NCBI RefSeq assembly: GCF_027307225.1
Contig: NZ_DAHUXJ010000140.1
Coordinates: forward strand, 1-32,553
Origin: Bradyrhizobium sp.
Lineage (GTDB): Bacteria; Pseudomonadota; Alphaproteobacteria; Rhizobiales; Xanthobacteraceae
Direction of reading: 5' to 3'
Length of the DNA: 32,553 nucleotides
Under the pieces are notes generated by a model. That model ran no database searches, was not told the DNA's origin, and was given only the letters and a program-made list of their open reading frames with translations. Position numbers and translations under genes: made by a program. This document shows, one piece after another, positions 15,448 through 23,984 of the stretch (position 1 is its first letter; every line of letters begins with the position of its first letter).

Positions 15448-15464
15448 ACCCTCTCTTGCCTCGT

Positions 15465-16382
15465 CTACAACTTCACACCCGCCCGCGCCGCGGCGTGGCC
15501 GACATATTTGTTGGTCTGCTGGAACGCATTTTCCAGCGCCTTGGCGGTCGACATGTCGGCAATCTCTTCAAAATGCGCGGCAATGGTTTCCGGCGTCCAT
15601 TCCGACGGTGGAAAATTCACACCCTCGGTTTCCATGATCCTGATCACGGCAAACGAACCGGCGCCCGCGCCGATGACCATGCGGGTCGGCGCGTCCTCAG
15701 CCAGCAGATAAAGCACGGCCGGTGTGATCGCCTCCGGCTTCATCAACTCGAGCGCCTGCGGCGGCAACAGTTCCGCGGTCATTCGCGTCGCTGCCGTCGG
15801 CGAAATGGTGTTGACGCGGATGTCGTTCTTCCGGCCCTCCTCCGCCAGCACGTTCATCAGCCCGACGATGCCGGCTTTCGCGGCGCCGTAATTGGCCTGG
15901 CCGAAATTACCGAACAGGCCCGACGAGGAAGTAGTGACGACGATGCGGCCATAGTTGCGCTCGCGCATGCCGCCCCACACCGCCTTGCAGCAGTAGAAGG
16001 TGCCGGTGAGATGCACATCGATCACCTTGGCGAAGTCGGCGACTTCCATCTTGGCAAAAGACTTGTCGCGCAGGATTCCGGCATTGGCGCACAGCAGGTC
16101 GACGCTGCCCCACTCTTTGGTGGCGCGATCGACCATCGCCTGCACCTGTTCGAAGTTGGAAACGTCCGCGCCATCCGCCATCGCCAGGCCGCCGGCTGCG
16201 CGGATTTCCTCGACTACGGCCTCCGCCGGCGTCGACGAACCGCCGGTGCCGTCGCGCCCGCCTCCGAAATCGTTGACCACCACTTTCGCGCCGCGGGCAG
16301 CTAACCCCAACGCATGGGCGCGGCCAAGGCCATTGCCCGCGCCGGTGACGATGGCGACGCGTCCGTCAAACCTGATTGTCAT
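15465..16382 (-). CDS. SDR-family 3-hydroxyacyl-CoA dehydrogenase-like protein
   Basis: A 305-aa short-chain dehydrogenase. The cofactor motif TGAGNGLG is at 13-20, NAG at 100-102, and the catalytic Ser-Tyr-x3-Lys is visible as S152, Y165 and K169 (YGAAK). The insertion after strand 2 (NDFGGGRDGTGGSSTPAEAVVEEI) is characteristic of the dehydrogenase domain of peroxisomal multifunctional enzyme type 2, so an NAD+-dependent (3R)-hydroxyacyl-CoA substrate is likely. The MaoC-type hydratase directly upstream on the same strand would supply such a substrate. Together they resemble an unfused MFE-2 pair. Confidence 0.9.
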   Translation of the reverse strand: MTIRFDGRVAIVTGAGNGLGRAHALGLAARGAKVVVNDFGGGRDGTGGSSTPAEAVVEEIRAAGGLAMADGADVSNFEQVQAMVDRATKEWGSVDLLCANAGILRDKSFAKMEVADFAKVIDVHLTGTFYCCKAVWGGMRERNYGRIVVTTSSSGLFGNFGQANYGAAKAGIVGLMNVLAEEGRKNDIRVNTISPTAATRMTAELLPPQALELMKPEAITPAVLYLLAEDAPTRMVIGAGAGSFAVIRIMETEGVNFPPSEWTPETIAAHFEEIADMSTAKALENAFQQTNKYVGHAAARAGVKL

Positions 16383-16411
16383 GGATAAATTCCCGAATTC
16401 TCTCTGTTGTC

Positions 16412-16470
16412 ATGCCCGGCCTCGTGCCGGGCATCCACGTCTTGCTTGTGGCCGCACCAATCAGACGTGG
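16412..16470. repeat. Double palindrome between the MaoC and SDR genes
   Basis: ATGCCCGGC (16412-16420) pairs with GCCGGGCAT (16426-16434), followed by CCACGTCT (16435-16442) pairing with AGACGTGG (16463-16470). Both stems are perfect. The element lies in the 108-nt gap between two same-strand genes and is of a kind often seen in Bradyrhizobium intergenic DNA (recall). It may process or attenuate the transcript. Confidence 0.65.
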
Positions 16471-16490
16471 ATTGCCGGGTCAAAGGATGG

Positions 16491-16970
16491 TTACGCAAAA
16501 TAGATCAGGCCGATCCAGTCGGCCACCAGGGCGGGCTTGTCCTCGCCCTCGATTTCGACGGTCACATTGGTGTGCGACTGCAATTCCTTCGGCTTGCGCA
16601 ACTTTGCTCCGATCAGCCTGAACCGCCCGCGCACGCGCGAGCCCGACCGCACCGGCGAGATAAAACGAAGCTTGTCGAAGCCGTAATTGACGCCCATCGT
16701 CGTGCCTTCGATCACCGGCATCACCTCATAGGACATGATGCTAAGCAGCGACATCGTCAGAAAGCCGTGGGCGACCGTGGTCCCGAACGCCGTTTCGCGC
16801 CCGGCGCGCTCCGGATCGATGTGGATGAACTGATGATCCTCGATCACATCGGCGTAGACATTGATCCGGCCCTGATCGACCAGATGCCAGGACGATACGC
16901 CGATCTCCTGCCCAACCATCGCCTGATATGATGCAAGCGAGACCGGCGGCTTCTTCCAGACTTCGTTCAT
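16491..16970 (-). CDS. MaoC-family dehydratase ((R)-specific enoyl-CoA hydratase type)
   Basis: A 159-aa single-hotdog hydratase. The hydratase-2 motif is complete: D41 and H46 with the usual D-x4-H spacing in YADVIEDHQFIHID, followed by PERAGRETAFGTTVAHGFLTMSLLS. The family includes PhaJ and NodN-like proteins, which hydrate trans-2-enoyl-CoA to (3R)-hydroxyacyl-CoA. ATG 16970 has a purine-rich GAAG upstream; an earlier start would add 19 residues that run into the paired-hairpin element. It lies upstream of the SDR gene on the same strand and probably works with it. Confidence 0.88.
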   Translation of the reverse strand: MNEVWKKPPVSLASYQAMVGQEIGVSSWHLVDQGRINVYADVIEDHQFIHIDPERAGRETAFGTTVAHGFLTMSLLSIMSYEVMPVIEGTTMGVNYGFDKLRFISPVRSGSRVRGRFRLIGAKLRKPKELQSHTNVTVEIEGEDKPALVADWIGLIYFA

Positions 16971-16987
16971 TCCATCTTCTCTGAAAC

Positions 16988-17154
16988 CTAGAGCTCCGAT
17001 TCCGAAGTTCGCAAGCATTTGCAGCAACCTCTGATGCGAACTTCGGAATCAAAGGAGCTCTAGCGACCTATTTGATGCTAGTGCGGCTTTGAATTTGAAG
17101 TTCCTATGACTAACGTGCCGAGACCTGATAGGAACTTCAAATTCACCGCACTAG
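16988..17154. repeat. CTAG paired-hairpin element, copy 1
   Basis: Hairpin A spans 16988-17063: a 10-bp CTAG-ended stem and a 16-bp stem (16998-17013 with 17035-17050), with an unpaired AAA at 17051-17053 on the 3' arm and a 21-nt loop. Hairpin B spans 17078-17154: a 9-bp stem and an 18-bp stem (17090-17107 with 17128-17145), with an unpaired CTT at 17087-17089 on the 5' arm and a 20-nt loop. The spacer is 14 nt. All pairs are Watson-Crick. The last CTAG gives the acyl-CoA synthetase its TAG stop, so the element also sits where a terminator would. Confidence 0.92.
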
Positions 17155-18869
17155 TCGGTTCGTACTTTCTGCAATTCCGGAAAGTCTTCCTCGCGGAATT
17201 CATCGCCGCGCAGCGGATCGCTGCGATTATTATCGCGTTCGAGGCGGCGCAGATGCACGCGCCGGATTTTCCCGGAAATCGTTTTCGGCAATTCGCCCAC
17301 GAGTTCAATTCGCCGGATTCGCTTGAATGGCGCAAGCCGCGTGTGGAGGTGAACGAAGATCGATCGCGCCGTGTCGCCGGAACGCTCGGTACCCGGCACC
17401 AACAGAACATAGGCCTTGGGAATGGCCAGCCGGATCGGATCGGGGCACGGCACGACGGCAGCTTCCGCGACCAATTCATGTTCGAGCAGGACGCTTTCGA
17501 GTTCGAACGGACTGATGCGGTAGTCGGATGACTTGAAGACGTCATCGGAACGGCCGACGAAGGTGAAATAGCCATCCTCGTCGACGAATACCACGTCGCC
17601 GCTGCGGTAGACGGCGCCTTCCGCTCCGGACAGGGCGCCATCCTCGCCCTGATAACCCTGCATCAACCCCGCGGGACGGTCGGCGCCGAGCCGCAGCGTG
17701 ACCTCGCCCTCTTTGGTCGCTTGCCCGTCGGCATCGGTGACTTCAACGCGATAGCCCGGCATGGGGCGGCCCATCGATCCGATTTTCACCTTCTGGCCCG
17801 GCGAATTGCCGGCAAGCGCGGTGGTCTCGGTCTGGCCATAGCCATCGCGGATCGTCAGGCCCCAGGCCGAACGCACCTGGTCGATCACTTCGGGGTTGAG
17901 CGGCTCGCCGGCGCCGCAGACCTCGCGCAACGATACCTTGAAGTCGGCAAGCTTCTCCTGAATGAACAGCCGCCATACCGTCGGCGGCGCGCATAATGTC
18001 GTAACGCCGCATTGTGCGATGGTTGCAAGCAAAGCCTTCGCATCGAAGCGCGGCTGATTGACCACGAAAACGGTCGCGCCCGCATTCCACGGCGCAAAGA
18101 AGCAGCTCCACGCATGCTTGGCCCAGCCCGGCGACGAAATATTGAGATGAACATCACCCGGCTGCAGCCCGAGCCAGTACATGGTCGAGAGGCCGCCGAC
18201 GGGATAGCTACGATGGCTGTGCCGCACCAGTTTCGGCTTCGCTGTGGTGCCGGAGGTGAAATAGAGCAGCATCGGATCGTCGGGTCCCGTGGCACCATCC
18301 GGCGCAAAATCTTCCGGAAAATCAGCCGATTTCTCAAACGGAAGCCAACCTTCCTGTGGCGCGCCGGCATTGACGACAATCCACACCAGCTTTTCAGCTC
18401 CGAGCCCTTTGAATTTGCCTACCTGATCCTGCGTCGCGACCACCGCTCGCGCCCGGCCACGCTCAAGCCGGTCGCGCAACTCGTCCGGCGTGAGCAAGGT
18501 GGTCGCCGGGATCACAACGACGCCAAGCTTGATCGCCGCGAGCATGGTTTCCCAGAGCGGCACGACGTTACCGAGCAAAAGCAGCAGATGGTCGCCGCGC
18601 TTCAAGCCCTGCGCCCGCAGAAAATTTGCGACCTGGTTGGAACGCCGCGATAGCGTGGCGAAAGACAGCTTGGTCTCACGGTTGCCGGCATCGACGATCC
18701 AGAGCGCCGGCCGATCGCGGCTCTGCGGGTCACGCGCCAGGTCCGCATCGAACCAGTCGAGCGCCCAGTTGAACGGAACGGCATCAGGCCAGCGGAATTC
18801 GGCTACGGCTTTGTCGTAATCCGTCCTGTGTTTCAGGAGAAATGCGCGGGCTTGCTGAAAGGTGGTCAT
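17151..18869 (-). CDS. Acyl-CoA synthetase (ACSM/acetyl-CoA synthetase-like, AMP-forming)
   Basis: A 572-aa ANL-superfamily ligase that activates a carboxylic acid to its CoA thioester through an acyl-adenylate. Motifs: P-loop YFTSGTTAKPK (about 203-213), the adenylate motif DGYGQTET, YRSGD in the hinge region, and the catalytic Lys K534 in SGKIRR. Overall it resembles medium-chain acyl-CoA synthetases. As the last gene of the isobutyrate cluster it probably feeds isobutyrate or another short branched acid into the pathway (inference). The stop codon TAG is the complement of the CTAG end of the adjacent hairpin element, so the last residues VRTD may have been set by its insertion. Confidence 0.93.
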   Translation of the reverse strand: MTTFQQARAFLLKHRTDYDKAVAEFRWPDAVPFNWALDWFDADLARDPQSRDRPALWIVDAGNRETKLSFATLSRRSNQVANFLRAQGLKRGDHLLLLLGNVVPLWETMLAAIKLGVVVIPATTLLTPDELRDRLERGRARAVVATQDQVGKFKGLGAEKLVWIVVNAGAPQEGWLPFEKSADFPEDFAPDGATGPDDPMLLYFTSGTTAKPKLVRHSHRSYPVGGLSTMYWLGLQPGDVHLNISSPGWAKHAWSCFFAPWNAGATVFVVNQPRFDAKALLATIAQCGVTTLCAPPTVWRLFIQEKLADFKVSLREVCGAGEPLNPEVIDQVRSAWGLTIRDGYGQTETTALAGNSPGQKVKIGSMGRPMPGYRVEVTDADGQATKEGEVTLRLGADRPAGLMQGYQGEDGALSGAEGAVYRSGDVVFVDEDGYFTFVGRSDDVFKSSDYRISPFELESVLLEHELVAEAAVVPCPDPIRLAIPKAYVLLVPGTERSGDTARSIFVHLHTRLAPFKRIRRIELVGELPKTISGKIRRVHLRRLERDNNRSDPLRGDEFREEDFPELQKVRTD

Positions 18870-18935
18870 CGTTTCTGTCCTTCTAGGACAAGTCAGTTAT
18901 CTGGTCGCCATCGCGAAGCAATGATGGAAAGGTTT

Positions 18936-19823
18936 TCATTTGCCGGCCAATTTTCTGACGTGCTGGATGATTCCCGAAAAATCGACACCGCCGTTTCCGG
19001 CCGCGTCGAACGCCTTGTAGATTTCCTGCGCATGCTGGCCGAGCGGGGTCGCCGCGCCCGTGGCCTTCGCGGCATCCTGCGCCAAGGTCAGATCTTTCAC
19101 CATCAACGCCGACGCAAAACCGGGCTTGTAGTCGTTGTTCGCCGGCGATGCCGGGACCGGACCGGGTACCGGACAATAGGACGTCAACGACCAGCATTGC
19201 CCGGATGAGGTTGAGGCAACATCAAACAGCGCCTGATGGGAGAGCCCGAGCTTTTCGGCGAGCGCAAAGGCCTCGCTCACCGCGATCATGGAAATGCCGA
19301 GGATCATGTTGTTGCAGATCTTGGCTGACTGCCCCGCGCCGGCGCCGCCGCAATGGACAATCTTCTTGCCCATCTTTTCCAGCACCGGCCTGGCGGACGC
19401 AAAAGCCTTTTCGGCACCGCCGCACATGAAGGTCAATGTCGCCCCCTTTGCGCCGCCAGTGCCGCCCGAGACCGGCGCATCGATCGAACCGATCCCATGT
19501 TTTGCTGCCAGCGCATGCGCTTCCTTGGCGCTTTCGACATCGATGGTCGAGCAATCGATGATGAGCGCGCCATTCGTCATGGCGGGCACGACCTCCCGCC
19601 AGACCGCAAGCACGTGCTTGCCCGCCGGAAGCATCGTGATGACGACGTCGGCGCCCTTCACCGCCGTCACCGAGCTTTCGGCGACGGCCGCGCCGTCGGC
19701 TTTGGCCTGATCGCGGGAAGCGGCGACGAGATCGAAGGCTATTACCTTGTGGCCGGCCTTGACGAGATTGGCCGCCATCGGGCCACCCATATTGCCGAGA
19801 CCAATGAATGCAATGCTGACCAT
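18936..19823 (-). CDS. mmsB: 3-hydroxyisobutyrate dehydrogenase
   Basis: Oxidises 3-hydroxyisobutyrate to methylmalonate semialdehyde with NAD+, in valine degradation. The 295-aa protein has the beta-hydroxyacid dehydrogenase signature FIGLGNMGGPMAANL (6-20), the substrate-binding motif DAPVSGGTGGA (115-125) and the catalytic Lys K168 in GAGQSAKICNNM. AGGAG lies 8 nt upstream of ATG 19823. It follows the 3-hydroxyisobutyryl-CoA hydrolase, whose product it uses, by 29 nt and precedes the acyl-CoA synthetase by 66 nt. Confidence 0.95.
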   Translation of the reverse strand: MVSIAFIGLGNMGGPMAANLVKAGHKVIAFDLVAASRDQAKADGAAVAESSVTAVKGADVVITMLPAGKHVLAVWREVVPAMTNGALIIDCSTIDVESAKEAHALAAKHGIGSIDAPVSGGTGGAKGATLTFMCGGAEKAFASARPVLEKMGKKIVHCGGAGAGQSAKICNNMILGISMIAVSEAFALAEKLGLSHQALFDVASTSSGQCWSLTSYCPVPGPVPASPANNDYKPGFASALMVKDLTLAQDAAKATGAATPLGQHAQEIYKAFDAAGNGGVDFSGIIQHVRKLAGK

Positions 19824-19852
19824 CTCAATGCTCCTCGCTGTATTTCTTCTTT

Positions 19853-20929
19853 CTAGAATACCAGTTCGTCGGCGCCGATCTCTCTAAGATACGGCGCCAG
19901 CATTTCGGGCGTCACGTCTTCGATACGCGGCGGCGACCATCGGGGATCGCGATCCTTGTCGATCACGGCGGCGCGCACGCCCTCGCGGAAATCATCGCTC
20001 CGGAAGACTTCCAGCGCCGCACGATATTCGCGCACCAGACATTCCTCCAGCGAAGTCGCATGGCGCGCCAACCGCAACAGCTTCAGCGTGACCACCATCC
20101 CGCGCGGCGACTTCTCGTTCAACGTCTCCAGCGTCGATTGCGCGAACTCCGAATTGTCGCGCTTGAGATCCGCAAAAATATCCTCCATCCGGTCGTGCGC
20201 AAACCAGCGGTCGATATCTGCCCTTCTGGCGGCCACGGGCCCAGCAGTCTCGCCGGTCGTAAAGCCTGCGATGATCTTGTCGACCTCGGCCGAGGTGGTG
20301 CCGGTTTCGACTCCGGTCAGACCCTCCCGGAGTGCCGGCAGTTTTGCGGACGGCACGACGTTATCGGCAAAGTGCGCGAAGACCGCGTCCGGCCCGTTCA
20401 TGGTCTGCCCGGAGAGACCGAAGAATGTGCCGATCTCGCCAGGCGAGCGCGGCAACAGCCAGGTACCACCAACATCCGGAAAAAAGCCGAGCCCGACCTC
20501 CGGCATCGCGAGCTTCGTCTTCTCGGTGACGACGCGATGGCGCGCATGAGCGGACAGCCCGACGCCGCCGCCCATGACAAGGCCGTCCATGAACGCGACA
20601 TAGGGCTTTGGATATTTTGATATCCGCGCGTTCATGACGTATTCCTGGCGCCAGAACACCTTGCCAAGATCCCCGCCGGCTTTTGAGCTTTCGTAAAGCC
20701 CGCGGATGTCGCCGCCGGCGCACAAGCCGCGTTCTCCTGCGCCTTCGAGAATTACCACTGCGACGGCGGGATCAGCTTCAAAGCGATCAAGCGCCGTGTC
20801 GATGCCTTGCGACATCTCATACGTCATCGCATTGAGCGCTTTCGGGCGATTCAGCCTGATGATACCGGCCGCGCCTTCGCGCCGCATGATCAGATCGCCC
20901 TCGGCGTCCGCGACCGCAGGCGCCGTCAT
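19853..20929 (-). CDS. 3-hydroxyisobutyryl-CoA hydrolase (crotonase superfamily)
   Basis: A 358-aa crotonase-fold protein longer than plain enoyl-CoA hydratases (about 260 aa). HIBCH features are visible: oxyanion-hole segments CAGGDIRGLYE and MGGGVGLSAHARHRVVTE, the MPEVGLGFFPDVGGTWLL block, and the C-terminal FREGVRAAVIDKDRDPRWSP, which is specific to HIBCH-type proteins. It releases free 3-hydroxyisobutyrate for MmsB. Its ATG overlaps the stop of the upstream acyl-CoA dehydrogenase (ATGA), indicating translational coupling. Confidence 0.92.
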   Translation of the reverse strand: MTAPAVADAEGDLIMRREGAAGIIRLNRPKALNAMTYEMSQGIDTALDRFEADPAVAVVILEGAGERGLCAGGDIRGLYESSKAGGDLGKVFWRQEYVMNARISKYPKPYVAFMDGLVMGGGVGLSAHARHRVVTEKTKLAMPEVGLGFFPDVGGTWLLPRSPGEIGTFFGLSGQTMNGPDAVFAHFADNVVPSAKLPALREGLTGVETGTTSAEVDKIIAGFTTGETAGPVAARRADIDRWFAHDRMEDIFADLKRDNSEFAQSTLETLNEKSPRGMVVTLKLLRLARHATSLEECLVREYRAALEVFRSDDFREGVRAAVIDKDRDPRWSPPRIEDVTPEMLAPYLREIGADELVF

Positions 20930-22071
20930 CGCGCGCCCTCGATCAGCTTGCGCGCCACGATCAGCCGCATGATCTCATTGGTGCCTTCCAGTATCTGATG
21001 CACGCGGAGGTCGCGCACGATTTTCTCGATGCCGTATTCGCTGAGGTAGCCGTAGCCGCCATGCAGCTGCAGCGCCTGGTTGGCGACCTCGAAACCGACG
21101 TCGGTACCAAATCGCTTGGCCATCGCGCAGAGCAGCGTCGCATCCGCATCCTTGCGGTCGAGCGCCGCAGCCGCGCGCCAGACAAAGGTGCGCGCCGCTT
21201 CCAGTTCGGTCGCCATGTCGGCGATGCGGAATTGCAGGGCCTGGAATTCGTCGAGGCGCTTTCCGAACGCCTTGCGGTCTTTCATGTAGGCGAGCGCGCG
21301 GTCGAGCGCGTTCTGGGCCCCGCCGAGCGAACAGGCCGCTATGTTGATGCGGCCGCCGTCGAGCCCGGCCATTGCGATCTTGAAGCCGATGCCTTCGTCA
21401 CCCAGGCGGTTGGCGACCGGCACGCGCGCATTCTCGAACACCACCGCGCGGGTCGGCTGCGCATTCCAGCCCATCTTGCGCTCGTTGGCGCCGAGCGAGA
21501 GACCCGGCGTGTCGCCTTCGACCACGAGCGTGGAAATGCCGGCGGGACCACCCTCGCCAGTCCGCACCATCACGACATAGAGATCGCCGCGGCCCGCGCC
21601 GGAAATGAACTGTTTCTGGCCGTTGAGGACGTAGTGGTCGCCGTCGCGCACCGCGCGCGTTCGCAAGGCGGCGGCGTCCGATCCTGAGCCGGGCTCGGTC
21701 AGGCAGTAGCTTGCGAGGTATTCCATGGTGCAAAGCTTCGGCAGCCACCGCCGGCGCTGGACGTCGTTACCGAAGGCATCGATCATCCATGACGCCATGT
21801 TGTGGATCGAGATGAAGGCCGACACCGTTGGGCAGCCTTGCGCCAGCGCTTCGAAGATCAGCGCCGCATCGAAGCGTGTCAGCGCCGAGCCTCCGACATC
21901 GTCACGGATATAGACGCCGCCAATGCCGAGCCTGGCGGCCTCACGCATCACATCGACCGGGAAATGCTTCTCCTCATCCCAGCGGATCGCATGCGGCGCG
22001 ATTTTCTCCGCGGCGAAATCCCGCGCCATCTCGCGAACCGCAACCTGGTCCTCGGTGAGTGCGAATTGCAT
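20926..22071 (-). CDS. Isobutyryl-CoA dehydrogenase-like acyl-CoA dehydrogenase
   Basis: A 381-aa FAD-dependent acyl-CoA dehydrogenase, normal length. Signatures: CLTEPGSGSDAAALRT (flavin and substrate contact), GGYGYLSEYGIEKIVRDLRV near the C-terminus, and the catalytic Glu E362 in ILEGTNEI. Placement between mmsA and the 3-hydroxyisobutyryl-CoA hydrolase points to isobutyryl-CoA as substrate, giving methacrylyl-CoA; the family alone would not decide. ATG 22071 is chosen because MQFALTEDQ matches the family start; an upstream in-frame start would add 12 atypical residues. A repeat of about 100 nt separates it from mmsA. Confidence 0.92.
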   Translation of the reverse strand: MQFALTEDQVAVREMARDFAAEKIAPHAIRWDEEKHFPVDVMREAARLGIGGVYIRDDVGGSALTRFDAALIFEALAQGCPTVSAFISIHNMASWMIDAFGNDVQRRRWLPKLCTMEYLASYCLTEPGSGSDAAALRTRAVRDGDHYVLNGQKQFISGAGRGDLYVVMVRTGEGGPAGISTLVVEGDTPGLSLGANERKMGWNAQPTRAVVFENARVPVANRLGDEGIGFKIAMAGLDGGRINIAACSLGGAQNALDRALAYMKDRKAFGKRLDEFQALQFRIADMATELEAARTFVWRAAAALDRKDADATLLCAMAKRFGTDVGFEVANQALQLHGGYGYLSEYGIEKIVRDLRVHQILEGTNEIMRLIVARKLIEGAR

Positions 22072-22124
22072 GTCTCGGCTGTGTTTCCCTGCTTTAGCCA
22101 GTCGCACCGGTGGTCATTGCCTGC

Positions 22125-22225
22125 GACAAACGCAAAGCGTTTGCGCAAGGGAGCAATGCGACGAACCGTTCCAGACTGCCATTTCTGGAGGGATTCCTGG
22201 ATTGCTTCGTTGCACTCGCAATGAC
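22125..22225. repeat. Intergenic repeat within the isobutyrate cluster
   Basis: A 162-nt gap between mmsA and the acyl-CoA dehydrogenase holds a hairpin AAACGC-AAA-GCGTTT (22128-22142) and, at its other end, ATTGC/GCAAT (22201-22205/22218-22222) within a TTGCTTCGTTGCACTCGCAA stretch. Copies of this last segment are, from recall, very common between genes in Bradyrhizobium. It may allow transcript processing between mmsA and the rest of the operon. Confidence 0.6.
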
Positions 22226-22233
22226 GGAAATCC

Positions 22234-23730
22234 TCAGTTCATGATCGGCATCGCGAAGTCAGCCCCGTCCTTGATACCGGAGGGCCAGCGCGCCGTTACC
22301 GTTTTGGTCTTGGTATAGAAGCGAACCGAGTCCGGCCCGTATTGGTTGAGATCGCCGAAGCCGGAACGCTTCCAGCCGCCGAAGGTGTAGTAAGCGACCG
22401 GCACCGGGATCGGCACGTTGATGCCGACCATGCCAACATTGACCCTGTTGGCAAAATCGCGCGCGGCATCGCCGTCGCGGGTGAAGATCGCAACACCGTT
22501 GCCGTATTCATGCTCTGACGGCAGCGCGAGTGCTTCCGCATAATCCTTGGCCCGCACCACGGAAAGCACGGGGCCGAAAATCTCTTCCTTGTAGATGCGC
22601 ATGTCCTTGGTCACGTTGTCGAACAGACAGCCGCCCATGTAGAAGCCGTTTTCATAACCCTGCATCTTGAAATTACGGCCATCGACGGCGAGCTTTGCGC
22701 CCTCCTTGATGCCGATTTCGACGTAGTTCTTGACGCGCTGCAGCGCTTCACGCGTGACAAGCGGCCCGAAATCGGCCGTCGAATCCAGCGAAGGCCCGAT
22801 CTTCAGGTTCTCAACGCGCGGAATGAGCTTTTCCATCAGCCGATCGGCGGTGGTCTTGCCGACAGGCACGGCAACGGACACCGCCATGCAACGCTCGCCC
22901 GCCGCGCCGTAGCCGGAGCCAACGAGCGCATCGACGGTCTGATCCATGTCCGCATCTGGCATGATAATGAGGTGGTTCTTGGCGCCACCGAAGCACTGGG
23001 CGCGTTTGCCGTTCGCAGCCGCGCGCTCGTAGATGTATTGCGCGATCGAGGACGAACCGACGAAGCCCACGGCGGCGATATCGTGGTCATCGAGGATGGC
23101 GTCCACGGCCTCCTTGTCGCCGTTGACGACGTTGAGGATGCCGGGCGGCAGGCCTGCTTCCAACATCAACTCAGCGAGTTTCATCGGCACGCCGGGATCA
23201 CGCTCGGAGGGTTTCAGGATGAAGGCATTGCCGCAGGCGATCGCGGGCGCGAACTTCCACATCGGGATCATCGCCGGGAAGTTGAAAGGGGTAATGCCGG
23301 CGACCACACCGAGCGGCTGACGCATCGAATAGAGGTCGATTCCCGGACCGGCCCCCTCGGTGAATTCGCCCTTCATCAATTGCGGAATGCCGATCGCGAA
23401 CTCCACGACTTCCACGCCACGCAGAATATCGCCCTTGGCGTCGGGGAAGGTCTTGCCGTGTTCACGCGCCAGCAATTCGGCCAGCGCGTCATTGTCGCGG
23501 GCCACCAACTCGAGGAATTTCATCAGGACGCGAACCCGCCGCTGCGGGTTGGTCGCGGCCCACTCAGGCTGAGCTGCCTTGGCGTTTTCGACGGCAGCGC
23601 GCATTTCGGCTTTGGAGGCCAATGCGACCTGCGCCTGAACCTCGCCGGTCATCGGCTGAAAGACGTCCGCGAACCGGCCCGATGTGCCCTTGACCTCGCG
23701 GCCGCCGATGAAATGACCGATCATACGCAT
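22234..23730 (-). CDS. mmsA: CoA-acylating methylmalonate-semialdehyde dehydrogenase
   Basis: Converts methylmalonate semialdehyde plus CoA and NAD+ to propionyl-CoA and CO2, the last step of the valine and isobutyrate route. The 498-aa aldehyde dehydrogenase-fold protein has N150 in the ITPFNFPAMIPMW block, the catalytic Cys C281 in GERCMAVS, and FGGAKNH (247-253) where ordinary aldehyde dehydrogenases carry the general-base Glu, as expected for CoA-acylating members. GGAGG lies 5 nt upstream of ATG 23730. It is the first gene of the minus-strand cluster, with a paired-hairpin element about 90 nt upstream. Confidence 0.96.
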   Translation of the reverse strand: MRMIGHFIGGREVKGTSGRFADVFQPMTGEVQAQVALASKAEMRAAVENAKAAQPEWAATNPQRRVRVLMKFLELVARDNDALAELLAREHGKTFPDAKGDILRGVEVVEFAIGIPQLMKGEFTEGAGPGIDLYSMRQPLGVVAGITPFNFPAMIPMWKFAPAIACGNAFILKPSERDPGVPMKLAELMLEAGLPPGILNVVNGDKEAVDAILDDHDIAAVGFVGSSSIAQYIYERAAANGKRAQCFGGAKNHLIIMPDADMDQTVDALVGSGYGAAGERCMAVSVAVPVGKTTADRLMEKLIPRVENLKIGPSLDSTADFGPLVTREALQRVKNYVEIGIKEGAKLAVDGRNFKMQGYENGFYMGGCLFDNVTKDMRIYKEEIFGPVLSVVRAKDYAEALALPSEHEYGNGVAIFTRDGDAARDFANRVNVGMVGINVPIPVPVAYYTFGGWKRSGFGDLNQYGPDSVRFYTKTKTVTARWPSGIKDGADFAMPIMN

Positions 23731-23820
23731 GCGTTCCTCCCGGAATCTTGAAGTGATTGGCCCGCTTCCAGCACCCGTTTTCCGGGTTCGGCGGCGATAC
23801 GGACCGGCGCGCCGATTTTA

Positions 23821-23984
23821 CTAGTGCTCCGATTCCGAAGTTCGTCATATTGCGGCTCCACGTTTACGAACTTCGGAATCAAAGGAGCGCTAGCCAATCA
23901 TAGACTCTAGTGCGGTTTAGAATTTGAAGTTCCTATGACGAGATTACCGCGAAACTGATAGGAACTTCAAATTCACCGCACTAG
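23821..23984. repeat. CTAG paired-hairpin element, copy 2
   Basis: Hairpin A' spans 23821-23893 (stem 23831-23845 with 23866-23880, AAA bulge at 23881-23883, CTAG-ended outer stem with one T-G pair). Hairpin B' spans 23907-23984 (stem 23920-23936 with 23958-23974, about four unpaired bases on the 5' arm at 23916-23919, CTAG-ended 9-bp outer stem). The spacer is 13 nt. The inner stems are nearly identical to copy 1, while the loops and spacer differ. It fills much of the 386-nt gap between the TetR gene and mmsA; no gene is supported in that gap. The rest of the gap includes ACCAACG/CGTTG-type pairing near 24090-24115 that may end the TetR transcript. Confidence 0.9.
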
